In this document: piece by piece, positions 37,891-47,327 of the stretch
How positions within the stretch are numbered: the first letter of the stretch is position 1
Layout: every line of letters starts with the position of its first letter
DNA from: Idiomarina sp. X4
Lineage (GTDB): Bacteria; Pseudomonadota; Gammaproteobacteria; Enterobacterales; Alteromonadaceae
Assembly (NCBI RefSeq): GCF_002808045.1
Contig: NZ_CP025000.1
Location: 1,612,001 to 1,676,000 of the forward strand
Direction of reading: 5' to 3'
Length of the DNA: 64,000 nucleotides
Notes under the pieces: generated by a model
The model's input: only the letters and a program-made list of their open reading frames with translations
What the model was told of the DNA's origin: nothing
Databases searched by the model: none
Position numbers and translations under genes: made by a program

Positions 37891-39515
37891 GACACATTCT
37901 CCTGTAAGTAATTTTGGTATTGCTCGCGCAATTTGTTTTTAACCAGTTTACCCGTGCCGGTATGGGGTAACTCATCAACAAAGACGATGTCATCAGGCAT
38001 CCACCAACGAGCAATTTTGCCGGTTAAAAAGTCTTTAATGTCTTGTTTGGATAGCTGGTGACCTTTATTCAGCACCACCAGCAATAGCGGGCGCTCGTCC
38101 CATTTCGGATGTTTAACACCAATGACACAGGACTCGTTAACCGCTTCGTTCTGGCTGACAATGTTTTCGATATCCAGAGAGCTTATCCATTCGCCACCGC
38201 TTTTAATCACATCTTTCTTGCGGTCAACGACTTTCATAAAGCCTTCGGGGTCAATAACCGCGATGTCACCCGTAGCCAGCCACCCATCCGGAAAGCTACT
38301 TAAGTCATCATTGCGAAAATACTGTGAAGCAATCCAGTGCCCGCGAACCTGCAACTCGCCCCGGGTTTCGCCATCGTTCGGCAGAGGATTATCGTCGGCG
38401 TCAACAATGCGGTGTTCAATACCGAAAACAGGACGTCCTGCGGTTGTCTGTAGTTGATATTGTTCGTCTTTAGGCCGGCTAATAATGTCTGCCTGCGGCG
38501 GTACTGAATGCACCAACGGCCCTGTTTCTGTCATACCCCATATTGGCTGCCAGTAAACGTCGTACTCTTGATCATAGGTTTTAACCAGCCCCATAGGTGA
38601 AGCGGCGCCGCCAACGCAAACGCGTTGCAGCGATGGGATATCCAGCTTATTGTCATTCAAATAATTGTGCAAAGTGAGCCAGATGGTGGGTACGCCTAAG
38701 CCCACCGCGACACTTTCTGTGCGTATCATCTCTGCCATAGCCTGCCCCGAGGTACCGTCGCCAGTAAACACTAACTTACAACCGGATAAAGGACCTGCGT
38801 AGGGTGCGCCCCAAGCAGCTACATGGTACATAGTCACCATAGGCATTAAGACGGTGTCGCTGCGTAAATCGAGCATGTCGGCACTGACAGTCGCCTGGGC
38901 GTGTAAGACCATGGCGCGATGTGAGGCCAGTACCCCTTTAGGGTTGCCTGTCGTGCCGGAGGTATAACAAAGCAGGGCGGCACTGTCTTCGTCAACGTCT
39001 GGCCAGTCAAAGTCTTGAGACTCTGATTCCAGAAGTTCTTCATAACAAAGCACGTTATTGAGTTTGTTGTCCGGCATGTGACTTTTGTCAGTCATTACCA
39101 CAAAACCTTTAACGTTGGGCAGTTCGTCTTCAATGGATTCCAGTAATTCGACAAAACTAAGGTCGACAAAGACCCAACCGCTTTCAGCATGGTTGAGAAT
39201 CCAGGCAATTTGTTCACCAAATAAGCGAGGGTTTACCGTATGCATAACAGCGCCACTGCCACTGACCGCATAGTAAAGCTCCATGTGCCGGTACGTATTC
39301 CAGGCCAGACTGGCCACGCGTTCGCCGGATTGTACTCCCAGCTTTTTTAAAGCGTTAGCTAATTGTCCGGTACGTTGCCAGCAGTCAGCATAGCTATATC
39401 GGTGGATATCACCCTCCAGACGGCGAGTAACAATTTCCTGCCGTGCGTGTCGGCTGGCTGCAAACTTCAGTAGGTCAATAATTTGCAGTGGCCGCTTCAT
39501 CATATTTCCTAACAT
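37887..39515 (-). CDS. AMP-forming acyl-CoA synthetase (fatty-acid-CoA ligase family)
   Basis: Activates a carboxylic acid to its CoA thioester in two steps. The 542 residues hold the AMP-binding signature LCYTSGTTGNPKGVLASH, the WGMTETGP motif, LATGDIAVIDPEGFMKVVDRKKDVIKSGGEWIS and the C-terminal PHTGTGKLVKNKLRE with the catalytic Lys. It is most like medium-to-long-chain (AlkK-type) ligases. The start is uncertain: an ATG four or five codons downstream (MMKRPLQI) has TTAGGA just upstream. It lies between the GntP permease and exported hydrolase genes, with a 23-base gap and four-base overlap respectively. Confidence 0.9.
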   Translation of the reverse strand: MLGNMMKRPLQIIDLLKFAASRHARQEIVTRRLEGDIHRYSYADCWQRTGQLANALKKLGVQSGERVASLAWNTYRHMELYYAVSGSGAVMHTVNPRLFGEQIAWILNHAESGWVFVDLSFVELLESIEDELPNVKGFVVMTDKSHMPDNKLNNVLCYEELLESESQDFDWPDVDEDSAALLCYTSGTTGNPKGVLASHRAMVLHAQATVSADMLDLRSDTVLMPMVTMYHVAAWGAPYAGPLSGCKLVFTGDGTSGQAMAEMIRTESVAVGLGVPTIWLTLHNYLNDNKLDIPSLQRVCVGGAASPMGLVKTYDQEYDVYWQPIWGMTETGPLVHSVPPQADIISRPKDEQYQLQTTAGRPVFGIEHRIVDADDNPLPNDGETRGELQVRGHWIASQYFRNDDLSSFPDGWLATGDIAVIDPEGFMKVVDRKKDVIKSGGEWISSLDIENIVSQNEAVNESCVIGVKHPKWDERPLLLVVLNKGHQLSKQDIKDFLTGKIARWWMPDDIVFVDELPHTGTGKLVKNKLREQYQNYLQENVS

Positions 39516-39538
39516 GGTTACTTTCCCTTACTGCTGGG

Positions 39539-40831
39539 TTACAACATGAACAAGCCAATGGCCACGGCCAGGCCCATTAACGGCACAACAACGGTTACGG
39601 CAGCGACAGCCCAGTAAGCGGCACTGTGCTTCTCGTTACAAATAGCGCGAATTGTAGTAACCACATAACCATTGTGTGGCAACGAATCCAGAGCACCGGA
39701 AGAAATGGAAACAATACGATGCAGTTGCTCTGGGTTGACGCCGGCGGCCATGTAATGCGGTCCGACTTCAGGTAATGCAATCGCCTGTCCACCGGAGGCA
39801 GACCCCGTTAAGCCTGCAATAACGCTGACCGCAACAGCCGCGCCGACTAACTCATTACCGGGTAAATTGGTCATGGCAGTCACGGCTGCATCAAAAGCCG
39901 GAGTTATCTTGGCAATGCTGCCAAATCCAACAACGGCAGCGGTGTTACCTATGGCAACCAAAGCACCGGTTGTGGCTTCATGAATAGCGGTTTGAGGTTT
40001 ATGGAAATGTTTAAAGTTAATGACTGCAATGGCAATAACGCCACCAAGTAAGGCCACAATTAAAGCGTTTTGCTGCAAGGTGTCATGGAAGGTAAAGGAC
40101 AGCCCAAGTACCACCAACAGCGGGATCAGCCCACTTATAGGAGACGGTAGCTCGCGGTCTAAAAGTATTGGGTCGCCTTCACGCGCTTCAAATTGTTCGC
40201 CATTTGCTACGGCACGATTAATGATTTTTTTGAGCCACCAGTAACCGAAAGTTGCCATTAACACTGCGACCACCAGGCTAACCTCCCAGGCAGCGTAAGG
40301 CGAGGTACCTAAGTATTTTACCGGTATCCAGTTTTGAATTTCTGGTGAGCCAGCGGAGGTCATGGTAAAAGTGACCGAGCCAAAGGCTAACGCAGCAGGA
40401 ATAAAGCGGCGAGGCAGGTTGGCATCTTTAAACAAGCTGAGCGCCATTGGATATACCGAGAAGGCGACAACGAAAACGCTGACACCGCCATAAGTTAGAA
40501 TGGCGCAGGCTAATACCACAGCAAGAACCGCCTGCTTGCGGCCCAGCTTATTGATAATAAAACGAGCAACGCTGTCTGCGGCGCCAGTGTCTTCCATAAA
40601 TTTACCGAACATTGAGCCCAGTAAGAACATAAAGAACCAGGCTGCCACAAAGCTGGCAAAGCCATCCATGTAGGCACTGACAAAGTTCACGTCACCCGTA
40701 AATAAAGGGACGCCACTGCATAAAGCCACAATAACGGCGCAAAGAGGGGCACTGATGAATAGGTTCATCCCCCGTAGTGTGAGTATGATAAGCAGCACCA
40801 AGCCGCCAATCAGGCCAATCATACTTAACAT
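39539..40831 (-). CDS. GntP-family permease
   Basis: An inner-membrane transporter of 430 residues with about twelve hydrophobic segments. The sequence LTYGGVSVFVVAFSVYPMAL, the block FTMTSAGSPEIQN, and the C-terminal GLTGSASGGQAIALPEVGPHYMAAGV with SGALDSLPHNGYVVTT are typical of GntP-family proton symporters. Family members carry gluconate, fructuronate, hydroxybutyrate or other organic acids. First gene of an operon with the acyl-CoA ligase, which makes a short or medium organic acid the likeliest substrate. Confidence 0.85.
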   Translation of the reverse strand: MLSMIGLIGGLVLLIILTLRGMNLFISAPLCAVIVALCSGVPLFTGDVNFVSAYMDGFASFVAAWFFMFLLGSMFGKFMEDTGAADSVARFIINKLGRKQAVLAVVLACAILTYGGVSVFVVAFSVYPMALSLFKDANLPRRFIPAALAFGSVTFTMTSAGSPEIQNWIPVKYLGTSPYAAWEVSLVVAVLMATFGYWWLKKIINRAVANGEQFEAREGDPILLDRELPSPISGLIPLLVVLGLSFTFHDTLQQNALIVALLGGVIAIAVINFKHFHKPQTAIHEATTGALVAIGNTAAVVGFGSIAKITPAFDAAVTAMTNLPGNELVGAAVAVSVIAGLTGSASGGQAIALPEVGPHYMAAGVNPEQLHRIVSISSGALDSLPHNGYVVTTIRAICNEKHSAAYWAVAAVTVVVPLMGLAVAIGLFML

Positions 40832-40910
40832 GAGTTACCTCGCAACGAATGAAAAACGGACCATGCTCTGAATCGTTGCATGGAAGTATTCTGCGTTATT
40901 AAGGAAATTG

Positions 40911-40928
40911 ACCATATAGTACTATGGT
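40911..40928. promoter_or_regulatory. Interrupted palindrome in the GntP/TonB-receptor divergent region
   Basis: ACCATA and TATGGT flank TAGTAC. The site lies 80-97 bases upstream of the GntP permease start and 119-136 upstream of the TonB receptor start. It could be an operator shared by both, and CrbR-type regulation is one option. A CRP-like half site follows it, but the other half is poor. Confidence 0.3.
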
Positions 40929-41046
40929 ACAGATCACAATTTTAACAATTTGCGCTAGTTTAATGGGCAACCATAGCTCTGAACCGTTAAATTGCTGTAA
41001 ACGGAAATAATAAATACAAACGACATTATCTGTCAGGGGAACAACC

Positions 41047-43257
41047 ATGAAACAGCCCAAATTTCAGAAATCAATGATTGCAGCAGCGGTAGCAACGTTG
41101 CTGGGGAGTCCGATGGCTTTAGCGCAGCAAAGCGAAGAAGCTGAGGTCGATGAAGGAAAGCTAGAGCGTATTGAAGTAACCGCGCGCCGGACAAACGAAA
41201 GTTTGCAAGAAGTGCCGGTGGCAGTATCTGCTTTTGGTGAGGGTGATTTGGAGCGTGATGGCATCGAGGACATTACCGAGCTGCAGTACAAAATGCCGAA
41301 TACCACATTCCAGGTGAGCCGCGGTACTAACTCAACTTTAACCGCTTATATTCGAGGTGTTGGCCAGCAGGATCCTCTCTGGGGTTTTGAACCGGGGGTT
41401 GGTATTTACATCGATGATGTTTATGTGGCTCGCCCGCAAGGTGCCGTTTTAGAAGTACTTGACGTTCAACGCGTTGAGGTGCTGAGAGGCCCGCAGGGGA
41501 CGCTTTATGGCAAAAACACTATTGGTGGTGCCATGAAGTATGTGACGCGTGAGTTGACTGGCTATAACGAGTTTGAATTAAAAGGTACGGTTGGTACGTA
41601 CAACCAAAGAGACCTGAAAGTGTCAGGGCAAACTGCACTGGCAGATAATTTCTACGTAGGTGGAGCCTTCGCCACGCTTAATCGAGATGGCTTCGGCGAA
41701 TTCGTTAATACAGGCGATGAAAATTACAACAAAGAATTAATGACCGGGCGCTTCAACGCCAAATGGCTCGTCAATAAAGACATTAACGTGAAGTTCGCCG
41801 CCGATTGGACAAAAGACGACTCGAACGCACGCGGTGGTCATCGTGAGCAAGAATCCTTGTTGAGTGATGAACCACGTTTAACGGACGTTTATGATTCGTA
41901 TACGGCCATGCCAACCTGGAACGAAGTTGAGACCGAAGGTTACTCAATGACCGTTGACTGGGCGATCAACAACGACTGGATGTTTAAGTCGATTACGGCT
42001 TACCGGGAAGGTTACACCAACACCAATATCGACTTTGACTCCACGGTAAATCCGGTTCTTTTGGTGCCAGCTGTTTATGAAGATGATCAAACCACCCAGG
42101 AATTCCAGTTCATGTACCGCGATGACAGACTGGATTTCGTGGGTGGTTTGTACTTTTATGAAGGTGAAGCCTGTGGTGAGTTCGGGACAGTCTTAGGTTT
42201 ACTGGGGCTCTCTATCGATACCGGCGGTTGTGTTGATACGTCAAGCGAAGCGCTGTTTGGTCAGGCAACTTACCAGTTGGATGATCAATGGTCAGTGACT
42301 TTGGGCGGGCGTTATACACGTGATGATAAGAATGCTGACGTCTTTAGATACACTTATGCTGGCGTTAAGTTCCTGGACCGCGGCGATTACTCGGCGGACC
42401 CTATTGTCGTGAATTCAGATTTCACAACGCAGGCTGACTGGAGTAAGTTCAGCCCACACGCAAGCGTCAGTTATCAAGTTGATCCTGCAGTTATGCTTTA
42501 TGCGAGCTACAGTAACGGCTTCAAGTCTGGCGGTGTTGATATGCGAGCGGATGTATCACTGAACCCAGATGCTGCCAACCCTTATGACCCGGAAACGGTT
42601 GATACTGTTGAGTTTGGTGTCAAAAGTGAGCTGCTAGATGGTCGTATGCGGGTGAACGCGGCAACCTTCTTCTCCGACTACCAAGATATGCAGGTCACTG
42701 TGCAGCGTGCTATCGAAGGCGGAGGCGTTGCGTCTCAAGTTTTGAACGCAGCCGATTCAACCGTTCAAGGTTTTGAGATTGAGTCCACCTTTGCAGCGAC
42801 TCCAACATTAAACTTTAACGGCTCACTGGGCTACATCGATGCGGAATTTGACTCGGTGGCGTTCTTTAACCCGGAAACGCAACAAGTGGAAGACGTTTCT
42901 GACTTATGGTCTTTCCAAAACACTCCGAAAGTAACGGCAAACCTAGGTTTTACCAAAGAATTTGAACTCGAGAGTGGTTCAATGGTTTGGTCAACAACCG
43001 TTTCTTATCGTGACGACACTCAAATCTTTGAAGTGCCTTCGCCTTTAGATGAAGAGGCATACAGTCTGACGAATACCAGCCTCGTTTGGTACTCAAACTC
43101 AGGTCAGTGGACCGTAGGTCTTCACGCGAAGAATGTTTTCGATGAAGAGTATCGAGTATCTGGATACAACTTCGGTTCAACCTTTGGAGAAAATATCGTA
43201 ACGGGTTATTACGGTGACCCGCGTACCGTATCGCTTTCGGTCGGTTATCGTTTTTAA
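41047..43257 (+). CDS. TonB-dependent outer-membrane receptor
   Basis: An intact 736-residue receptor. The signal peptide (1-26, ending ALA) is followed by a TonB-box-like LERIEVTARR, then the plug (LQEVPVAVSAF, GVGIYIDDVYVARPQGAVLEVLDVQRVEVLRGPQGTLYGKNTIGGAMKYVT), and a 22-strand barrel ending SLSVGYRF. No Fur box is seen upstream, which points to an organic nutrient rather than iron. Divergent from the GntP-ligase-hydrolase operon, so it may take up the same substrate. A strong intrinsic terminator follows. Confidence 0.93.
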   Translation: MKQPKFQKSMIAAAVATLLGSPMALAQQSEEAEVDEGKLERIEVTARRTNESLQEVPVAVSAFGEGDLERDGIEDITELQYKMPNTTFQVSRGTNSTLTAYIRGVGQQDPLWGFEPGVGIYIDDVYVARPQGAVLEVLDVQRVEVLRGPQGTLYGKNTIGGAMKYVTRELTGYNEFELKGTVGTYNQRDLKVSGQTALADNFYVGGAFATLNRDGFGEFVNTGDENYNKELMTGRFNAKWLVNKDINVKFAADWTKDDSNARGGHREQESLLSDEPRLTDVYDSYTAMPTWNEVETEGYSMTVDWAINNDWMFKSITAYREGYTNTNIDFDSTVNPVLLVPAVYEDDQTTQEFQFMYRDDRLDFVGGLYFYEGEACGEFGTVLGLLGLSIDTGGCVDTSSEALFGQATYQLDDQWSVTLGGRYTRDDKNADVFRYTYAGVKFLDRGDYSADPIVVNSDFTTQADWSKFSPHASVSYQVDPAVMLYASYSNGFKSGGVDMRADVSLNPDAANPYDPETVDTVEFGVKSELLDGRMRVNAATFFSDYQDMQVTVQRAIEGGGVASQVLNAADSTVQGFEIESTFAATPTLNFNGSLGYIDAEFDSVAFFNPETQQVEDVSDLWSFQNTPKVTANLGFTKEFELESGSMVWSTTVSYRDDTQIFEVPSPLDEEAYSLTNTSLVWYSNSGQWTVGLHAKNVFDEEYRVSGYNFGSTFGENIVTGYYGDPRTVSLSVGYRF

Positions 43258-43266
43258 CTCCCGCTC

Positions 43267-43304
43267 GCCAGTATTGCCGGTTATCCGGTAATACTGGCTT
43301 TTTT
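43267..43304 (+). terminator. Rho-independent terminator after the TonB receptor gene
   Basis: GCCAGTATTGCCGG (43267-43280) pairs with CCGGTAATACTGGC (43285-43298) over 14 positions with one G-U pair and a four-base loop, directly followed by six T. This is the clearest intrinsic terminator in the window. Confidence 0.95.
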
Positions 43305-43320
43305 CCTCTAAGTCGATAGC

Positions 43321-44013
43321 ATGGTCATGAAAAATACATCACATAATAATAAGAATATGGCCAGAGCAATCATCGCTGATGACCACCCGCTGTTTCGGGC
43401 GGCAATGAAGCAGGCTTTAAGCGAGAGCCTGGAAAGTGACATCATTGAAGTTTCTAGCTTTGAGCAGTTAGAACAGTTGTTAGAACAACAACCCCAAGTC
43501 GAAATCGTGTTTTTAGACCTCTCCATGCCTGGCAATAAAGGGTTAACAGGGCTTACTGTACTGCGAAGCCAGTACCCCGATATCCTCGTTGTTATTGTTT
43601 CTGCAAATGAAGATACCAAAGTTATTCGTCAAGCAATGGCGCTCGGGGCGAGTGGTTACATACCAAAATCCGTGCCTTTACCACAATGGCAAGTAGCGGT
43701 ATCAACGGTTTTAGCCGGATATAATTGGCTGCCGGAAAGCATGAGTAACATTGACTTGTCGGCTAGTGAAGACATGACTGAGTTTGCTAACAAGCTTGAG
43801 CAGTTAACACCACAGCAGTTTAAAGTATTGCAATGCATCGCTGACGGCTTGCTTAACAAACAGATAGCCTATGAGCTTGGCGTGCAAGAAACCACTATCA
43901 AGCAGCATGCATCCGCTATTTTACGCAAGTTGGGCTGTGTTAACCGAACCCAGGCAGGCATTCTATTCCGCGAGATGTTAGATACCCCGGATGCGACGAA
44001 TGAGACGTTTTAA
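43321..44013 (+). CDS. crbR: LuxR-type response regulator, CrbR/ErdR-like
   Basis: A 230-residue response regulator. The receiver has the acidic pair D20-D21 (ADDHPLF), phospho-acceptor D66 in VFLDLSMPG and K116 in YIPKS. The LuxR-type DNA-binding domain starts near LTPQQFKVLQCIADGLLNKQIAYEL, a sequence closely matching ErdR/CrbR regulators, which control acetyl-CoA synthetase and related genes. Two starts are possible, the first ATG or a second 12 codons later. Neither has a strong ribosome site. It overlaps the convergent CrbS-type sensor kinase by 36 bases. Both genes together strengthen the assignment. Confidence 0.8.
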   Translation: MVMKNTSHNNKNMARAIIADDHPLFRAAMKQALSESLESDIIEVSSFEQLEQLLEQQPQVEIVFLDLSMPGNKGLTGLTVLRSQYPDILVVIVSANEDTKVIRQAMALGASGYIPKSVPLPQWQVAVSTVLAGYNWLPESMSNIDLSASEDMTEFANKLEQLTPQQFKVLQCIADGLLNKQIAYELGVQETTIKQHASAILRKLGCVNRTQAGILFREMLDTPDATNETF

Positions 44014-47000
44014 GGCTCCGGTTTTTAACGGCTTGGGGATAAAGTAAGCATTAACTTCCAGTGCCTCTTCCCGCAGTGACTCATTAGGGTCAGCAGAGTT
44101 GATTATGGCTGGAGTTTGGGTGCTCCAACGGGCTCGAAGTTGCTTAACAACATTGATGCCTGTCAGTCCTTCATCAAGATGGTAGTCCGCCAAAATTAAG
44201 TCACACTTGACGGAGTGCTGTATGTCATCGATGCCGTTAGCTGACTCAACATTAGCGCCCCAGTCCTCCATCAGCTGCGAGGTTGCTTCTAAAACTTGTT
44301 TATCGTTATCAATAACCAAAACCGTCATTCCATAAAGCGGTTTTGAATTCTCTACGGCTTCGTGAGGTTTAACGGTTATAGGGCTTGATGCCCATCGTAT
44401 TACCGGTAAAGAGAGCTTAAATGCAGTACCTTGATCAGGTGCTGAGCGCAAATCGAGCCTAATAGTCAGCAGCTCACACATACGCTTTACAATAGATAGA
44501 CCCAGCCCCAGCCCCGGGTTATCGCCAGTTGACGGAAGCTGGTGGAACTCTTTAAAAATTTCCGATTGTTTGTGTTCGGGAATGCCGGTGCCAGTGTCAA
44601 TAACCCAAATATCGATTGAAGTCTTATGACGTCTGGTTCCAATCACTATGCGACCAGACTCAGTGTATCTCACTGCGTTCGATAATAGGTTCTGCAGTAT
44701 TCGCGTTAGCAGTTTGCGGTCGCTGCGTATAACAGCCGAGGTTGGGTGATACGTAAATTGAAGGGATTTCTCTTCAGCGACAAACTGATAGCGCTCGGCC
44801 AAAGGTTTTATAATTGAATTGAGGTCTACCTCTTGGTAGTCAGGTTGCAAATTTCCGGAATCTAGCTTGGTCATATCCAGCAGCATAGTGAGTAACTCTT
44901 CTGCGTGCTCGAGAGAGCGTTGGATATTTTCCGCTAAAGGTTGCTGATCTTGAGATACACGCGACTGCAACATTTCACAAAACAGGCTGGCGGCATTAAA
45001 AGGCTGCATCAGATCATGGCTTACTGCCGCAAAAAATCGTGATTTGCTTTTATGAGCTTCCTCTTCAGCAAGCTTGGCCTTCAATAACTGTTTAGTTCGT
45101 TCGTCAACACGCTCCTCAAGCTCTTGGTTGATTCGTTGAAGTTGCTTTTGAGCTTCGATACGTTCGGTTATATCGCTGTACGTAGTGACAAAGCCGCCCC
45201 CCGGCATGGGGTTGCCTTGCAATTCAATGGTCAACTTACCTTGCTGGCGCTGGTACCGGTATGCGCTACCGGCTTGCAAGTAATCGAGCCGCTTTTCAAT
45301 TTCTTCGCTGGTACTGGCGCCGTCGGAGCAGCTGAGCATGCCCCGTTGGGCATTAAACCGTAAAAGCTCTTCAACCGGCATTCCAGCTTTAACCAATCCA
45401 TCTGGATAATCAAAAATTTCCAGATACCGACGGTTCCACGCAACCAACCGAAGCTCCTGGTCAACAACACTTATTCCCTGAGGAATGTTTTCAACGGATG
45501 ACTGCAGCAACTCGCGGTTAAACTGGTACAGTTTTGACGCTTCCGTTGCCCATTCCACCATGCTCGATACCGGAGCATCATTTTGTTTTGACACCGTGTC
45601 CAGCAACAGTCTGCTGGCGGACGTGCCTATAATGGCTGAAAGTTCTCGTTCTATACGAATAAGCGCTGGCGCAGGAACCACGGCATTGCTATTCGTTGTG
45701 TGATTATCGACGTTTAGCCTTGTATGAATTGCTTGTAATTGTTGCTCGTTATAAAAGCGAGTTAACAGTGAGTTTACGGTTCCCCAGCTAATGACCGGTT
45801 GGTTAATGTATTCACTGTTACCACTTGCTGGATAATGATCCCCTATGCTTCGTTTGGAGAGCAATGAAAAAGCGGCAAAACACAATAGATTGAGACTGAG
45901 ACTGAGTAGTACGCCATTGGCAATCTCGATATCGGTCAGTCCCGAGTCTCTTCCTATCGATGGAATAAGCAGTAGTGCCAACCACACGCAGGTGCCGACG
46001 AAGAGTCCGCTGAAAACACCAGCTTGAGAAGCGCGCTTCCATAAAACCGTCGCTAGTATGCCAGGAGCTAGCTGTGCTAGCAGGGCGAGAGATAAAAGCC
46101 CGGAGTTAACCAGCGGCATTGAGTCAATGGTGACCTGATAATAGAGGTAGGCCATCAACATGACAATGACGATGGTGACTCTGCGTATTCTCAAAATTCG
46201 TTTCGGGGTGAAACTAAATTGCCGTAACCGGCTTTTCGTTAAACGCAGCCAAATAGGCATTACGACATCATTAGAAATCATAATACTGAGCGCTAATAAG
46301 GCAATAATCACCATGCTGGTGGCCGCAGATAAGCCGCCAATAAAAGCGACCAGAGTAATGTCCGGACGCTCGCTTATCAGTGGAACACTCAATAAGAATG
46401 TGTCATTTGCAGCTTGCTCTGGAGCCAAATGGAGTGCGCCAAGCGCAATGGGTAAAATAAAAAAATTAATACCGAATAAATACAATGGAAATGCCCAGCG
46501 GGCCACTTTTAATTCATCGGGGTGCGTGTTTTCTACGTAACTGACATGAAACTGCCGTGGTAGACAGAACATGGATAATGCACCCAATAATATATGCACA
46601 CTAAATACGTAGGCGCCGCCTTTTTCTCCGGTCAATACGTCACGAGTGAGCGGGTTTTCGAAGCTGCTTTTTAGCAGATCACTCAGCCCGTCAAAAACAC
46701 TGTAGCTAACGAACAGACCAACGATAACAAAAGCAACGAGTTTGACGATGGATTCGAAGGCAATAGCATCCATTAGCCCAGAATGTTGCTCTGCGAGGCT
46801 CAGCTTGCGGGTTCCGAATAAAAAACCGAACCCAACCATGAACAAAGCAACCAGAAACGATAGATCGGAAAGCCAAAGCGGACTGTTGTCGAAGCCTGTG
46901 ACTGCTGCAAAACTGGATGTCACCGCTCGTAGTTGTAAGGATATATAAGGCACAACAGCGACAAATGCAGTTAGCGCAACCGCTGCGGCTAAAATAGGCG

Positions 47001-47325
47001 ACTTACTGTAACGAGTGCCTATTAAGTCAGCGATAGAGGTTATGTTTTTCTGTTTACAATAATTCAGAAGTTTAAGCTGGATACCATGCAGCAGTAAAAA
47101 GACGATAATGGCACCAATGTAGGTTGGGGCAAACGCCCAACCGTAATAAGCAGATTGAGTTACCGTGCCAAAGAATGCCCATGATGTGCAGTGAACCCCT
47201 TGAGCCAGTGAGTAACGGTAAGGCTTAACGGTGTTCGTTGACGACTTATCGCCTCTGTATGCAATAAAAAACAGAACAGCGAGGTACGTAATAGCTGCAA
47301 ATACCGTTAGCTCAATGCTCAGCAT
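43978..47325 (-). CDS. crbS: Hybrid sensor kinase with solute-symporter domain, CrbS/MxtR-like
   Basis: A 1115-residue hybrid kinase. Residues 1 to about 490 form a sodium:solute-symporter-like membrane module (about 13 helices). After a linker comes a PAS domain (about 605-725), then HisKA with H770 (FFAAVSHDLMQPF), an ATPase with LLSNAVRYTESG, DTGTGIPEHK and GLGLGLSIVKRM, and a C-terminal receiver with D1047 (ADYHLDEG). This is the layout of CrbS (Vibrio) and MxtR (Pseudomonas), which with CrbR/ErdR switch on acetate use. Convergent with the matching regulator gene. No acs gene is in the window, but an acyl-CoA ligase lies close by. Confidence 0.85.
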   Translation of the reverse strand: MLSIELTVFAAITYLAVLFFIAYRGDKSSTNTVKPYRYSLAQGVHCTSWAFFGTVTQSAYYGWAFAPTYIGAIIVFLLLHGIQLKLLNYCKQKNITSIADLIGTRYSKSPILAAAVALTAFVAVVPYISLQLRAVTSSFAAVTGFDNSPLWLSDLSFLVALFMVGFGFLFGTRKLSLAEQHSGLMDAIAFESIVKLVAFVIVGLFVSYSVFDGLSDLLKSSFENPLTRDVLTGEKGGAYVFSVHILLGALSMFCLPRQFHVSYVENTHPDELKVARWAFPLYLFGINFFILPIALGALHLAPEQAANDTFLLSVPLISERPDITLVAFIGGLSAATSMVIIALLALSIMISNDVVMPIWLRLTKSRLRQFSFTPKRILRIRRVTIVIVMLMAYLYYQVTIDSMPLVNSGLLSLALLAQLAPGILATVLWKRASQAGVFSGLFVGTCVWLALLLIPSIGRDSGLTDIEIANGVLLSLSLNLLCFAAFSLLSKRSIGDHYPASGNSEYINQPVISWGTVNSLLTRFYNEQQLQAIHTRLNVDNHTTNSNAVVPAPALIRIERELSAIIGTSASRLLLDTVSKQNDAPVSSMVEWATEASKLYQFNRELLQSSVENIPQGISVVDQELRLVAWNRRYLEIFDYPDGLVKAGMPVEELLRFNAQRGMLSCSDGASTSEEIEKRLDYLQAGSAYRYQRQQGKLTIELQGNPMPGGGFVTTYSDITERIEAQKQLQRINQELEERVDERTKQLLKAKLAEEEAHKSKSRFFAAVSHDLMQPFNAASLFCEMLQSRVSQDQQPLAENIQRSLEHAEELLTMLLDMTKLDSGNLQPDYQEVDLNSIIKPLAERYQFVAEEKSLQFTYHPTSAVIRSDRKLLTRILQNLLSNAVRYTESGRIVIGTRRHKTSIDIWVIDTGTGIPEHKQSEIFKEFHQLPSTGDNPGLGLGLSIVKRMCELLTIRLDLRSAPDQGTAFKLSLPVIRWASSPITVKPHEAVENSKPLYGMTVLVIDNDKQVLEATSQLMEDWGANVESANGIDDIQHSVKCDLILADYHLDEGLTGINVVKQLRARWSTQTPAIINSADPNESLREEALEVNAYFIPKPLKTGALKRLIRRIRGI

Positions 47326-47327
47326 GT

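Noticed and set aside
40923..40938. CRP site upstream of the TonB receptor
   Set aside because: Only the right half (ATCACA) is good. The left half matches TGTGA at three of five positions.
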